Positions 21,981-32,963 are shown, counted from the stretch's first letter. The stretch is 64,000 bases of DNA from Euptelea pleiosperma (GCA_035048495.1 CM068553.1:7743259-7807258); one strand, 5' to 3'. A program made the numbers and translations. Notes: a model not told the origin generated them from the sequence alone.

Positions 21981-22727
21981 ATAAGAGTTCGCTTTTGGTC
22001 ATTAACGCTAGTGACCAAATTTGTTTTTTGAAATTGCCTCATGAGAGGGGAAAACATCAAGAATCAAGCAATTATTGGCATGATTTTTTATCCATTTGCA
22101 ACGGCCCACCAGGAGCGAAGGTAGATGGGTCCCATTTCGACCATTCAAAACACCTGCCAACTTACTAAATGCATGGGTGTACGTGCACCTCGATACACCA
22201 TTTCATTTCTATCCTCCCGCGTAGCTGACCTTCCAAATTCAAAATTGAGCTCCAAGACCCTAACTCAATAATCTCAAAATATTGAAAATTTTGAAAGTAC
22301 CCTCAACGGCTCCACATTTTGGGGAAGTGCAAGTTTCTTGGTTAATACCAAGTAGGAGCGGTTTCCATGCGCCAGGGCCGGACCAATCAAAATGGCCTGA
22401 GTCAAGTTGTGCCACAGCCCGTTTTATTTGATCGCCTTGACGCATAGAAGCCATGCCCATACCAAGTTGCCAACTACAAATAAAAGATGTACATACACGC
22501 AGGTATCTATAGATTCTAAAACTACAATTAGGCTCACGTGCGCTGTGCAAGTTTAATGATCGACACTTTGTATACGTCGCAAAGAGAAAGGCGAGAACTA
22601 ATCAAGGGGGTTTGGAACGTGGGTGTCAATGGGTTGGTTCTGGTTCGGCTCCTAAGGTGCCCAAGGCTGGAACCAATATTGCCGATTCTTATTGGTTTCC
22701 GTCAATTATTGGAACAAATATTGATAA
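21981..22727. other. No gene recognised
   Basis: A 96-codon minus-strand frame (22260-22550) has no recognisable motif and no supporting splice context. I see no element borders. Confidence 0.3.
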
Positions 22728-22736
22728 TATTACAAT

Positions 22737-23100
22737 GGGTCGGGTTCCGGTGAGCAACATTTTTTACCAACACCTTGGTGTACCCTCATAGAAGATGAAG
22801 CAATGGCTGATTTTTGGTGAGGACGATCTCTATGGTGTAGAGATCCTCCTCACGAAAAATCAAATCATTCTGATATTCATAGACTGGTTTAGAAGTTGAA
22901 GAATTATGGACCGTCAATTTTCAAGGTGTAACTTGAAAATCACATTTAACAGGGTTAGAAATTTCATAATGGGCTGATTTTTTGTTGGGGTTATCTATAA
23001 GGGGAGAAGACCATCCTCACCAAAAATTAGCCATTGATTCATCTTCTGTGAGGGTACACCAGATGTTGGTCAAAACTATTGGTCACCGGAACCCCGACCG
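22737..23100. mobile_element. Foldback element, perfect 9-bp TSD TATTACAAT
   Basis: This 364-bp element runs from GGGTCGGGTTCCGGTGAGC to GTCACCGGAACCCCGACC and is flanked by TATTACAAT at 22728-22736 and 23101-23109, a perfect 9-bp duplication. The interior (agaagatgaagcaatggctg, gatctctatggtgtagagatc, ccattgattcatcttct) matches the family of 14847-15232, although the outer arms differ. Confidence 0.85.
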
Positions 23101-23179
23101 TATTACAATTTTAACACTATATTAATTTATCGATTTCGGTTCCTTTCGATTCGGTTTCAAGTCCAAATCGAAAGGACCA

Positions 23180-23675
23180 TAACCGAATCGAAAGCCGTTG
23201 TAACTAGAACCATTGTAAAGACCATACCAGTTTTAAAAACTGGTATTTTCTTTATAAAAACTGGTATTTTCTTTATAAAAGCCGTTGTAAAGACCGTTAT
23301 TTTATGAAAAAAATTTTGCTAAAAAAATACCTGTTATTTTGTTATAAATTTTGGAATTTTGGAATTTCGGATTTTAGATTTATCATTTTCATTTTTTTTC
23401 ATTTTCTTTCTGTTTTTGGCCTGTCCATTACAAACATGGCGTAAACCTAACCGCTTTCTTAAGCATGCTCACAATATGTAATCCGTATTAAGGTTACCGA
23501 GTGATAGTGTGTTATCAAAGTAGGTGCCGTTGACCGTTAACAGTCGGAAAAAATAAACAGGCCTTTTCCATCAAATTTTCCAGAAATTAACAGTCGTTAT
23601 TTTCGTTATAAAAGAAAAAATAACAGAAAATAATGGCCATTTATTTTTGTTATAACGGCCATTTTTAAAACCATG
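23180..23675. mobile_element. Degenerate hAT-like MITE of the GTTATAAC group
   Basis: The right end TTTTTAAAACCATG and internal cgttattttcgttataaa and tgttataacggccat blocks mark the family. The left part is rearranged (two copies of aaaactggtattttcttta) and its terminus was not found. Confidence 0.5.
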
Positions 23676-23967
23676 GTGGGAATAGCTTGCAACGAGTTTC
23701 CTTTGTTGGATGGGCAAGTATGTGCTATATATTCAAAGTTTCTCTTTTGATGTCCTCTATGGTGTGCCCCAAATCAAGAATCCATGACCCAACCCGTAAT
23801 CCATGGGTTGACCCAGGAGTCCATGGCTAAGGCAGGAGGATAAAAAAATATAATTATCTAAGATAGTGATCATACGTCTATGTTCGCAACCAAGTCCAAG
23901 AAGGTCAACACCTAACTCAACATGCCACATCCCTCCCACAAAAACCACCGTCCGATCCAAGACTACT

Positions 23968-24305
23968 GAAATTGCCACGTAGTACAGCACAGTCTTTCGG
24001 GCCCATTGCCCCTTTAAGGTTTGGCTCACACTTTGGTGGACCTACACACCAAAAATTAGAGTGATTGGTAATTTCTAGCCATAGGATTCAAGCACTTTTT
24101 CATCACGGGCTTCCTGAACAGGCCTATGAGTTGGGTCCAAGCCCATGATGAAAAGTGCTCAAATTCAATGGCTAGAAATCACCAATCACACTGATTTTTG
24201 GTGTGTAGGTCCACCAAGGTGTGGACTAACATATAGGGAGTCAGTGGGCCCAAAAGAGTGTATTACGTGGCAATTTGAAGGGATTCTACATATTTTGATA
24301 CAGGA
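23968..24305. mobile_element. Foldback element, second copy of the 11213-12174 family
   Basis: The arms aattgccacgtagtacagca and cgtggcaatttgaa pair. Inward, gggcccattgcc, tggacctacacaccaaaaat and the hairpin catcacgggc/gcccatgatg follow the order of 11846-12174. No clear target duplication was found. Confidence 0.65.
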
Positions 24306-24696
24306 TTGTAGATACTCAAATTAAAACTTCAGTTCAACTCTTTAAATGCCTAAACAATCATTCTATTCCTTCAATACAAATTCTAAATGACCATTAAACC
24401 TTTAATAAAACTTTTTAAATAATAGAAATAACTTTTTCAAATGACCAATTAATCCTCCTTTCTTACTCATACCCCGTAGTTATAAGCTATAAGCAGCTAA
24501 CTATTCATTCATTACAAAAGCTATACCATGTAGTTATAAGCTATAAGCTAGACTTATCAAAAATAAATAAAAAATAAGCTATAAGCTAGGGTTAAGCTTT
24601 CCCAAATGCAACTTACGACTAAGCTACTCACTTAACAACCCGACTAAATAAATCAATCACTACCACTCCTCTTCATGGAGATAAAGACTTCCTATT

Positions 24697-24831
24697 CCAA
24701 AGGTGCTAGCTTGCTTAGTTGGTAAAGTTTGTGAGTGATGATACCATGGACCTGGGTTCAAAATCCGCCTTCACCGAGTTACTGATCTCTTTAAGAACAG
24801 GCTTAATTTAAAATAAAATAAAAAAAAAAAA
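24697..24831 (+). mobile_element. tRNA-derived SINE
   Basis: This 135-bp element has an RNA polymerase III box A (tagcttgcttagttgg, about 24707-24722) and box B (gggttcaaaatcc, about 24754-24766). It ends in an A-rich tail and is flanked by the 10-bp direct repeat ACTTCCTATT at 24687-24696 and 24832-24841. It does not fold into a complete tRNA, so it is a SINE and not a tRNA gene. Confidence 0.85.
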
Positions 24832-25006
24832 ACTTCCTATTGGCCTTTATGTACTATGTAGAGTCTATCCACTTGGTGCTATTAAAAGTAACTATTTATT
24901 TTTTTGGAAACTATTTAAATTTTCTATATTGCACTTCGATTATTGAAAAAGACATCACAGCATGAATCTAAAGTGCGCCAAGTCATCAATGTAAACTTAT
25001 ATTATA

Positions 25007-25181
25007 CTAGTGGGTGGCCCGTGCCCTCGGCACTCTCTGACAAAGCATTTACCAAAATTGGGTGTGAGAGGCTAAGATCCACCGTCCATTTGGGAGATAA
25101 GATCTCGGCCTTTCTTTATTGAAACCTATAAGAGGGGGTATAAGTGGGGAGACAACCATTGTGTTTTGTTATATAGATAGA
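25007..25181 (-). mobile_element. Very short Helitron, 175 bp
   Basis: On the minus strand it starts TCTATCTATATAACAAAAC after A and ends in CTAG before T. The hairpin GTGCC-gag-GGCAC and the GGGCCACCCACTAG terminus lie just inside the 3' end. There is no internal coding sequence. The 5' end could shift by 4 bp because of the tatc repeat. Confidence 0.7.
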
Positions 25182-25364
25182 TAGACTTGCATGAATCAGG
25201 TTGGTGGGCCAACACATGCATAGATCTGTTGGCCTGAAACTGACGTTTGAATGTTTGTTCCACTTCCACCTATTGGTGGACCATAATAATAGGAGCACCC
25301 TTAGTGACGTTTGGATTTTTGTTCACGTGGAGCACCCTTAGTGGACCTACACAACGGCAACAAA

Positions 25365-25560
25365 TCATTGATCCTGCTTTTTTTTGGGGGGTGTGTAAGT
25401 CCACCAAGGTGTGGACCATTCGATTTATCATGGGCTTTAACACATCTATACGATTGTTCATGAAGCCCGTGATGAAATTTGTTTAAATCCAAGGGATAAA
25501 AATCAATAATCATTCTGACTTTTGTGTTTAAGTCCACAAGGGCTGGGTCAAAAACATTCA
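25365..25560. mobile_element. Partial foldback of the 11213-12174 family
   Basis: The blocks gtaagtccaccaaggtgtgga, catgggctttaacacatc, atgaagcccgtgatgaaatt and tgtttaagtccacaagg recall the core of that family. The outer arms are missing. Confidence 0.45.
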
Positions 25561-25611
25561 TGGTGTCGGATCGATTGAGAACCAAGACCAAGTTACATTT
25601 GAAGGATAGTA

Positions 25612-25967
25612 CCGGTCAGCAAAGTTGCTGATTGATTACATTATGAGCTATGTGGCATATTCTTAGAGGTTTCTGACCCTATGGATGTTTGGTCCAACCC
25701 TAGATGGACTTACGTACCAAAAATTAGCCTGAATAGTGATTCTAATCGTTGGATTGGAGTTTTTTTTTATGGGTAGATTTTTAACGGTGGAATTTGAGCA
25801 TCATTGACCATTATTTTGGCTACAAAGATCCAAAGGTTTGAAACCACTAATAAGGCTGAATTTTGGTTTGTAGGTCCACCTAGGGATTTTACAAACATCC
25901 ATTCGGTCATTGTTCTCTAAGAGTATGACACGTGTCTTATATTGTGGTCGGTCAGCAAAGTTGCTGA
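25612..25967. mobile_element. Foldback element, GAGTAAA family, first of a tandem pair
   Basis: The arms ccggtcagcaaagttgctga and tcggtcagcaaagttgctga appear at the left of this copy and at its junction with the next. The core attagcctgaatagtgatt faces aaaccactaataaggctga. It overlaps the next copy (25947-26318) in about 20 bp, so the two share one terminus. Confidence 0.65.
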
Positions 25968-26318
25968 TTGACTACAATATGAGCTGTGTTGCATATTCTT
26001 AGAGATTTCTGACTGTAAGGATGTTTGGACCAACCTTAGATGGACACATACCAAGAATCAGCCTGATTAGTGATTTCTAATCATTTTATTGGAGCCTTTT
26101 TACGGGTAGATTTTTATCGGTGGAATTTGAGCATTATTGACCATTATTTGGAGTACAATAAATCTAAAGGTTTGAAATCACTAATCAGGCTGAATTTTGG
26201 TTTGTAGGTCGATCTAAGGATTTTCCAAACATCCATACGATCATCGTTCTATAAGAGTATGACACGTGGCTTATATTGTGATCGGTCAGCAACCGTGCCG
26301 GTCAGCAAAGTTCTGCTC
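25947..26318. mobile_element. Foldback element, GAGTAAA family, second of a tandem pair
   Basis: The core tcagcctgattagtgattt faces gaaatcactaatcaggctga, and gacacgtggctta lies in the right arm. It ends gtcagcaaagttctgctc. The shared terminus with 25612-25967 points to tandem duplication by recombination, not to separate insertions. Confidence 0.65.
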
Positions 26319-26340
26319 ACAATTTGGGGGTAGGATGTTG

Positions 26341-26705
26341 GACGGAAGCCGGTCGCAGCACTCAATACTAGCCACGTGGCACACGATCAAGGCACTGACC
26401 GTATGGATGTTTGACCAGTCCCTCGGTGGACCTACAACCTAAAATCAGCCTGATTAGTGATTTACAACCTTTGGATTTTTGCACCCAAATAACGCTCAGA
26501 TTTCTACCGTTAAAATCAACCCATGAAAATTACTTCAATCGAATTGGTTAGAAATCACTAAGCGAGCTGATATTTTGTGTACCGGTCGACCGAGGGACTG
26601 GCCAAACATCCATACGATCATAATCCTATAATAATATGCCACGTGGCTCGCATTGATTGCTGTGACCGGCTTCCGTCAGAACATCTGGTGACACAAGTTT
26701 TACTC
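26341..26705. mobile_element. Mutator-like foldback element, perfect 9-bp TSD
   Basis: This 365-bp element runs from GACGGAAGCCGGTCGCAG to ACAAGTTTTACTC and is flanked by AGGATGTTG at 26332-26340 and 26706-26714, a perfect 9-bp duplication. The arms pair through gccacgtggc. The left arm lacks the outermost GAGTAAAACTT found on the right, yet the duplication is perfect. Confidence 0.85.
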
Positions 26706-26714
26706 AGGATGTTG

Positions 26715-27512
26715 AGTGTTCAAGCGTCCGTATCAAAGATTGATTCGTGCGGCGTGCCACGCTTTCTTTCACGTGTTTTCAGGCAGCGATTACTGTTTAC
26801 GTTCTACGAGAAAGAGACCTGATCACCTATTACGGATACATATGCATATTCAATGATAGCGGTTGGATCTTGGATCTTTCTTTAACGATACCATGAAAAT
26901 GCAAATATAACGTTAATATTCCCAAAAAGAACAACTAGCATTGATTTGGTTTTTAATAAACTATGACCGGGAGTATGGAATTATTAGGCTTTATTAGAAT
27001 AGCGTGTAAGCCGACTCACTCGTGGAGTCGCGTTGGCCAATCACGGTGAGCATGTCGCTGTGTCCTCGTCAACCACGACATAAAGATTTTAAAACTCTAA
27101 AGACTCCCCTTTCGACTGTCGTTCTAACTCCTTACATCGAACAGAGAAAGACCAGGTTCTTCGTCTAAATTACCAATTTGCCATCCTTTTTCTTTCCAAA
27201 ATTATCCTGCTTATTTGATTAAGTCACGAAATATTCCCGGGAGTCCACTTTTTGGTCCTAGTGTGTAAAAAGATGAAAAAAATGTTTGTTTTTTTTAGTT
27301 CAAATTTCATAAAAAGGCAACGGGCCGGGTTCGGATGACCAAAAAAGTTCACGTTCTTAGCCGTGGATCCTGAGAATCCAACGGTGGTTAATAGTGCAGA
27401 GCTGGCATCTCGAGAATTCAATGATGGATTCTAAGGATCCACGGCGGAGAAAAAACGTGAACTTTAATGGTTCACTTTTGTTGCCCATCGGAACCTGTTC
27501 CAAAGGAAAAAA
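26715..27512. other. No gene; inverted repeat at about 27355-27450
   Basis: The block gccgtggatcctgagaatcc faces ggattctaaggatccacggc. A related block (ccatggattctgagaatcc) lies at about 31420, so this is a dispersed repeat. No exon was recognised. Confidence 0.4.
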
Positions 27513-27830
27513 GATGTAACAAAGTATACTTGACGCCCTCCCCTCTTGGCCCACCGAGCGCATGGTTAGTGCATCCCTTGGTTACCAAAATTCACCCTGA
27601 TTGCTAAATCTCTTGCCATTAGATTTTAGTACTTCTTAAGGTGTAATTCTAGCCATTGGATTCAACCTTTTTTAGATTCTAAATCCAAAGCTAAAATTAA
27701 TCAAACAAGCTGATTTTTTGTATGAATGTCTACCGAGGGGTGTTCTAAACATCCATGCAGTTAGTAGGCCAAGATGGTAGTAGTGGTTAGTAACAAAAAT
27801 CCTGCTACCTCTACCACGTGACATCACGAT
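27513..27830. mobile_element. GATGTAAC-family foldback, eroded
   Basis: It starts gatgtaacaaagtatacttg, continues through ggcccaccgagcgcatgg and aacaagctgattttttgt, and ends near cgtgacatcacgatc. The flanking 9-mers no longer match. Confidence 0.6.
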
Positions 27831-28498
27831 CATTTTAGAAATTTAAAATTTGGTTTTCGGGGTACGTTTCAATTGTACATGCTTTAGTAATTGAGAATCT
27901 GAGATGGGTAACTAAAGCAAGGGACCAAAAATAGCCTCGAACGAGGATGTCCATGACTCTTTTGACATTATTTTTCTGTTAGCTAATCAGGAAATTATGT
28001 GGAAGGTTTAAAAGGAACCACACCATGAATGTTTGGCCCACACGATTGTCTACACACACCCTAAAAAAATCAGCCTAATTGATGATTCCTTAACATTGGA
28101 TTTTGAGTTTTTTTTCCTCCACGAGTATGGATATATTACTTCTCATACATAGCTTATGTGGGCCTGTCATGTAGCTGGTGATGAAAAATAGTTTAAAATT
28201 GTTGAAAAATTATTATTCCTATTTTCTTATTAATTAAAATATGGTTTTTTTTTCATATCTGTGGTTTTATGTTTAACCAATTATATTATATGCCGCTCAA
28301 TATTAATAATGATATATATATAGGGATCCACATGTGTGGGCTCCAATATCAAGTATGAAGGGTTGATGATGTACTCAATCATAACTCCAGTAGTAGTATA
28401 TATTTATGAGACTAATTCTTCTTGATATGAAGACAATCAATTTTCACTTTCTATATATAAGTGGCAATCTCCCGCTCTTTACACACATCTATTATAAA
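27831..28498. other. No gene recognised
   Basis: AT-rich sequence with a partial foldback-like block near 28015-28110. I see nothing that supports a gene. Confidence 0.3.
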
Positions 28499-30373
28499 CT
28501 AGTGTTTTCGTCTGTGCTATGCACGAGTACTCTGTGGTATATGAAAAATTAATACTAAATCTTTTCTATAACAAATATATGTACATATTTTTATTAAATT
28601 ATTTATTTTTAAATATGTTAATTATTGTATAAAATTATATATTTTTATTTTTTAGATAAATTTTTAATTTAGTGATGGAAGACTTTAGTTTTGGATCAGC
28701 CAATGCATCTGGGTGCCAATGTACTTTTTAGAAATTGTCACATTTTTTTATGTTAAGGATGTAGGCCCGAGCTTTTTTGTGCATACTGTGCACATGAAGA
28801 CTAAAAATGATCATAGATTTGGATATATGCACCTTGGGTATAAATAATATTTAGGGAAAGATGTATTACAATATTTAAAAATAAATAAAAAAAAAGAAAA
28901 AAAATAACATTTTAGGAAATAAATTTTGATTAGAGATTTAATCTAAAATGCATTTTTATTGGAATGTTTATGAGAGAAATGAGAGTTAATTAGAGAAATC
29001 TAAGAGATGTTTTCATTCGAGAGTTTATAGAGAATTTATTAAAGAGATACTCATGGTAGGGAGAGAAGTTTTGAGAAGTTTGAATGATATGATAATGTTG
29101 CAAAATGAATGATGAGTGTGTTACGTACGTAAGCACAACATTTTAAAGTGGTGATCACGTCACATGATCTCAGGGTGCATGTGGTGCCCAATCAATATGT
29201 GCCACCTGTCGAGCTCAGGGGACACCCATTTTTTACCCCCACTTTTGACACGCATTTTGGCATATCCAAATAGAAGATGAATCAATGACTAATTTTTCGT
29301 AAAAACGATATCCTCACCATATAGATCACCCCAACAAAAAATCAGCCCATTCTGAAATTTCGAACCCGACAATCCATAATTCTTCAACTTCTAAACCGGT
29401 CTATGAATAACAGAATGATTTGAATTTTTGTGATGATGATCTCCTCACCAAAGAGATCATTCCCACCAAAAATCAGCCATTGATTCATCTTCTATATGGG
29501 TACGCCAAAATAGGTGTCCCCCGAGCCCGAACATTTTTGTTTTTAGGGTTCGAAAGAGGGACTTTAAAATCAAAAAATTTATAGATAAGCCTGCCTTGTA
29601 AAATGTCTCCTAAAAATTACTGTATTGCTACTACGGTCGATTTGAAGACTGGCTTGGATTGCTTATTTGACCCCATTTTGTTGCTTCATATTACAATGGT
29701 AATATATTTTAGAGCACTATCAACTCAATATTGACATTAATCGGTCCCAACATGGTGGAATCGCCTTTCCAGGTTCCTATCCAACAATCAATCCATACAA
29801 AAAGAAAAGCAAAAAAACTAAGAAACACATCAGATAGAACTGAGTGAAAAAGAGACAAAAAATACTTACCAAGGTTGCATACTAACTGGAAAATGAATTA
29901 AATGTGGTTGTTGATGGAGATCTCTTGATGATATATTGAAAGTGTTGATATAAAACACTCAATCTTGCATTTCTGAAAAGAGAAAAGAATGGTAAATAGA
30001 GAGACGTGTTGGGAGATGGATAAGTGTTAGTGAGAAAGGAGAATTAGAATTGTTTGAGAATGTATTGAATATATTTTAGGAGCTGGGGAGAGATTTTTAA
30101 GGAATGTTGAAATAAAATAACATATTGGGAGAATAGGAAGAGACGTCTTTATGGAAACATTGTAGCCGTTTGGATGAGAGAGAGATAGATGAATATAGAA
30201 AGACATAAGAGAGAGGTTGACGTTTATGAATGATAGGAGAGATTTTGGGAATGGTGTGAAGGAGAAGGTGGATCGATTTGGGACTAAAGGATACTTTAGG
30301 AAAAAGAGTAAAAAATCAAGGATAAACACAAGAAGAAAAAGTTTCAGATACGGACATTTAGAAATAGTATAGA
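28499..30373 (-). mobile_element. Non-autonomous Helitron, 1.9 kb, with nested foldback
   Basis: On the minus strand it starts TCTATACTATTTC after A (complement of t30374). It ends CACTAG before T (complement of a28498), with the imperfect hairpin CTCGTGC-ATA-GCACAGA just inside. The 5' end closely matches that of the Helitron at 17038 (TCTATACTA). A 138-codon minus-strand frame at 30027-30443 crosses the 5' border and is not believable as a gene. Confidence 0.8.
29211..29532. mobile_element. Foldback element nested in the Helitron
   Basis: The arms gagctcaggggacaccc and ggtgtcccccgagccc, then agaagatgaatcaatg and cattgattcatcttct, identify the family of 14847-15232. It lies wholly inside the Helitron at 28499-30373 and was therefore either inserted into it or carried by it. 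Confidence 0.75.
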
Positions 30374-30900
30374 TATAGATATAAATATAGGGGCTCCTAT
30401 CACCAAAGTATAGGAGCGTTGGGGTAGAACTACTTATCCACAAGCATTCAACCGTTGCAGAGGAGTTTGTGAATCCGGGGTATGTATTTATCCCTATTTA
30501 TTATTGATGGTTTTGTTTGAGTCAAATCATAAATCCATGGTATTATTATTTTATGATGTTTCCACAAATAATATCAATAATTTACCAATCAAGGTACTCT
30601 TTTTTGGTACATGTATACACCAAAGTTTGGGCCAACCATTCATGGGGTCAATGGTCCCAACGAGCCCATGTGACTAAACCATGAATATATGGAGGTGGCA
30701 ACCCGTCACATTGTTTTCTTTTCTCGTGCAAAACAATGGACTCAGGTTATTATCTTTGGGTAGGCATGCAAGGTGATTAGTGGATTAACATGTTATTGCC
30801 ATTATTTTCATAATATATAAAATGATCTCCGATGGCTTTACTCAGTATTTTCCGTTAGTGGCAGTGCTCCCCCCCCCCCCCACCCCCAAAAAAAAAAAAA
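30374..30900. other. No gene recognised
   Basis: AT-rich sequence ending in a homopolymer patch (C run then A run near 30869-30905). There is no support for a gene. Confidence 0.3.
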
Positions 30901-30909
30901 AAAACTAAA

Positions 30910-31307
30910 GGAAAAAGATGTAACAATGTATGCCTGACACTGTTTGAATTGCGGAAGCACGATTTTTGTTACTCATCGTTGTCATATGGGCCCACTGACC
31001 GCATTGATGCTTATCCCACCCCTTGGTAGATATATACACCAAAAATCACCCTGATTGATAATCTATAACCATTAGATTTTAGCACTTTTTGAGGTATTTT
31101 TATAGCGCCGTTGAATGCAACCATTTGTTTTAGTACTAAAACCAACGGCAAAAAATCATCAAACAAGCTGATTTTTGGTATGAATGCCTACTAAGGCGTG
31201 GGCTAAACATCCATGCAGTCAATGGGCCTAGAAGGCAGTAGTGACTACCAAAAATGCCGCTTCCGCATTTGAAAAGATCTCAAGTATACCTTGTTATATC
31301 AAGAACC
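30910..31307. mobile_element. Mutator-like foldback, GATGTAAC family, perfect 9-bp TSD
   Basis: This 398-bp element runs from GGAAAAAGATGTAACAATG to CCTTGTTATATCAAGAACC and is flanked by AAAACTAAA at 30901-30909 and 31308-31316, a perfect 9-bp duplication. The internal order matches 11235-11637 closely. Confidence 0.85.
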
Positions 31308-31375
31308 AAAACTAAAACCCACATTAACCTTTAAGGATTACAACTATTTTAGATAGGGTCAGGCAGGCTAGGGCC

Positions 31376-31583
31376 GGGGACCCCCTTTTACTGACCCCTT
31401 TCGAGAGTCGTGTTCTCAACCATGGATTCTGAGAATCCAACGGTGGTTGATAGCGCTGAGCTGACATTCACTTTTTGCCAGCTGTCAACCGCCCGTTGGA
31501 TTCGTGAGTCCAACACGGCCGAGACACATGACTCCCGAGAAGGGTCAAAAGAGGGGGTCCTCCAGCATGAGCCCTTTAAATAA
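31376..31583. mobile_element. Short foldback element
   Basis: The arms ggggaccccctttt...tgacccctttcgagagtc and gactcccgagaagggtca...gagggggtcc are inverted. The loop carries the gagaatccaacggtgg repeat also seen near 27365. The ends are approximate. Confidence 0.6.
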
Positions 31584-31671
31584 ATGACTATTGGAGCTTC
31601 CAATATTTTTTAGCTTGTTTTTGTTTCCAAATGAGTTAATATCGTACCTTATTAAGGTCTCATAGGAAAAA

Positions 31672-31855
31672 TCAGCCTGTTAAAATCAACCCATGAAAAT
31701 GACTCCAATCCAATGCTTAGAAATCAGTAATCACGTTGATTTTTAGTTTGTAGGTCCACCTAGGGATTGGCCAAACATCAATACGGTCAGTGTACTCTTA
31801 AAATGTACCACGTGGCTCATACGGTCACTGACAGGCGGTCATGCAAGTTTTACTC
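31672..31855. mobile_element. Half copy of the GAGTAAA-family foldback
   Basis: Only the right half is present: gttaaaatcaacccatgaaa, aatcagtaatcacgttgat, ggtccacctagggattggcc, ccacgtggctca and the end aagttttactc. The left arm is missing. Confidence 0.65.
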
Positions 31856-32059
31856 TGAAAATATTCAGTAAGTAGCTTGAAACTTTCATTAACAGCTGGA
31901 CAAATTTAAGTGCCGAAGGTGACCCTATGACAACCCTCCTAAAATTAGAAAGCGCGTATCCTGAGCAGTACCTTTTTAGTAATTCCCACCAATGCCGTGC
32001 CTCTAATTATCAATAAAGTCTTAAAGAGGCTTGCTGCCTTATTTAAGTCAAAAATTGGA

Positions 32060-32963
32060 TAGTCTCGTAATTAAACCAAGATATAAGGGCATATCTCTGA
32101 AGACATCTCCTTCGTGCCGCGATGGTCTCTCTCCTAAACTAAAGCGTCACTTCTTCGACGGCGCTCTCAAATCGACCTTTACCCCCACTTTTTTCCTTTT
32201 TACCGGAGCCCGAGAGGTCTCGATCATCTCTCCGTGCGCGTGTGTCTGTCTGCTTAAACTCGAATTCGCGCACAGTTTCGTCTGTTCTCGGAGGCTCCGT
32301 CCTTGCTTCAAACTTTACTGTAACAGAGATCCATTAACGCTGTCGTAAATCTCTTCTAGGACCAGTTTTGCTAGGAAATAAGGTAAATTTGATCCCTTTT
32401 TTTATGATCTACGGTGAAAATCTCTTTTTTTTTTTGCAGTTTAATCCACTAATATCTATCTCTTTAAACTTTTCATGCAAGGATTAGTGTTGAATAAAGT
32501 GTTTTTGATTCTCGCATGTTTGTTTGATTTTCTGGTTTTGTTTTATGTTTCGTTTAATGCTCTTGCATGTTCATGTGATATTGTTTTGATTTTCTTTCTT
32601 TCTTGATTGTGGCTATATTTTGGTGCAAATCGGTGTTTCAGTGGGAGTTTTAATGCATGTTTTGTTGATTTTGTGTTTCCAAGTCCACACTTTGAAGAAT
32701 GGGGCAATGTGTGTAAAAAAATTTGGGCAATGTGTTAGTGTGAAAAATCTGGTATGGTTACTTTTGTTGATTTCATGAACGTTCTGTTTGTTACCGCCGG
32801 GACCATATGAACGTGGTGGCTCTTTTTATTTATTTATTTATATCAGTCATGGCAGTGAGAAATTGTGAAGGCAAGGACTTATTAACGGATGAATTTTGGA
32901 TAATTGAGGAGCTACATGATTTTAGGATGCCATTGGACGATCGTTTTGTTCACGTTGGATGAT
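32060..32963 (+). promoter_or_regulatory. Promoter/leader-like region of an unassigned transcript
   Basis: This island is richer in C and CT words than its surroundings and looks like a plant 5' leader. A plausible first exon ends at AATAAG|GTAAAT (donor at 32383). A T-rich tract ends tatcag (acceptor at 32846), and an ATG follows at 32849 with only 37 codons before TGA (MAVRNCEGKDLLTDEFW...). I recognise no protein, and no downstream plus-strand exon is found before NRPD1 at 53.6 kb. It may be the relic of a gene, or a distal leader. Confidence 0.3.

Noticed and set aside
22260..22550. 96-codon minus-strand ORF
   Set aside because: No recognisable motif and no conservation signal visible; likely chance.
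24707..24780. tRNA gene
   Set aside because: Box A and box B are present, but no full cloverleaf or acceptor stem forms, and the A-rich tail with direct repeats marks a SINE.
30027..30443. 138-codon minus-strand ORF
   Set aside because: It crosses the Helitron border and encodes a low-complexity hydrophobic string typical of T-rich DNA.
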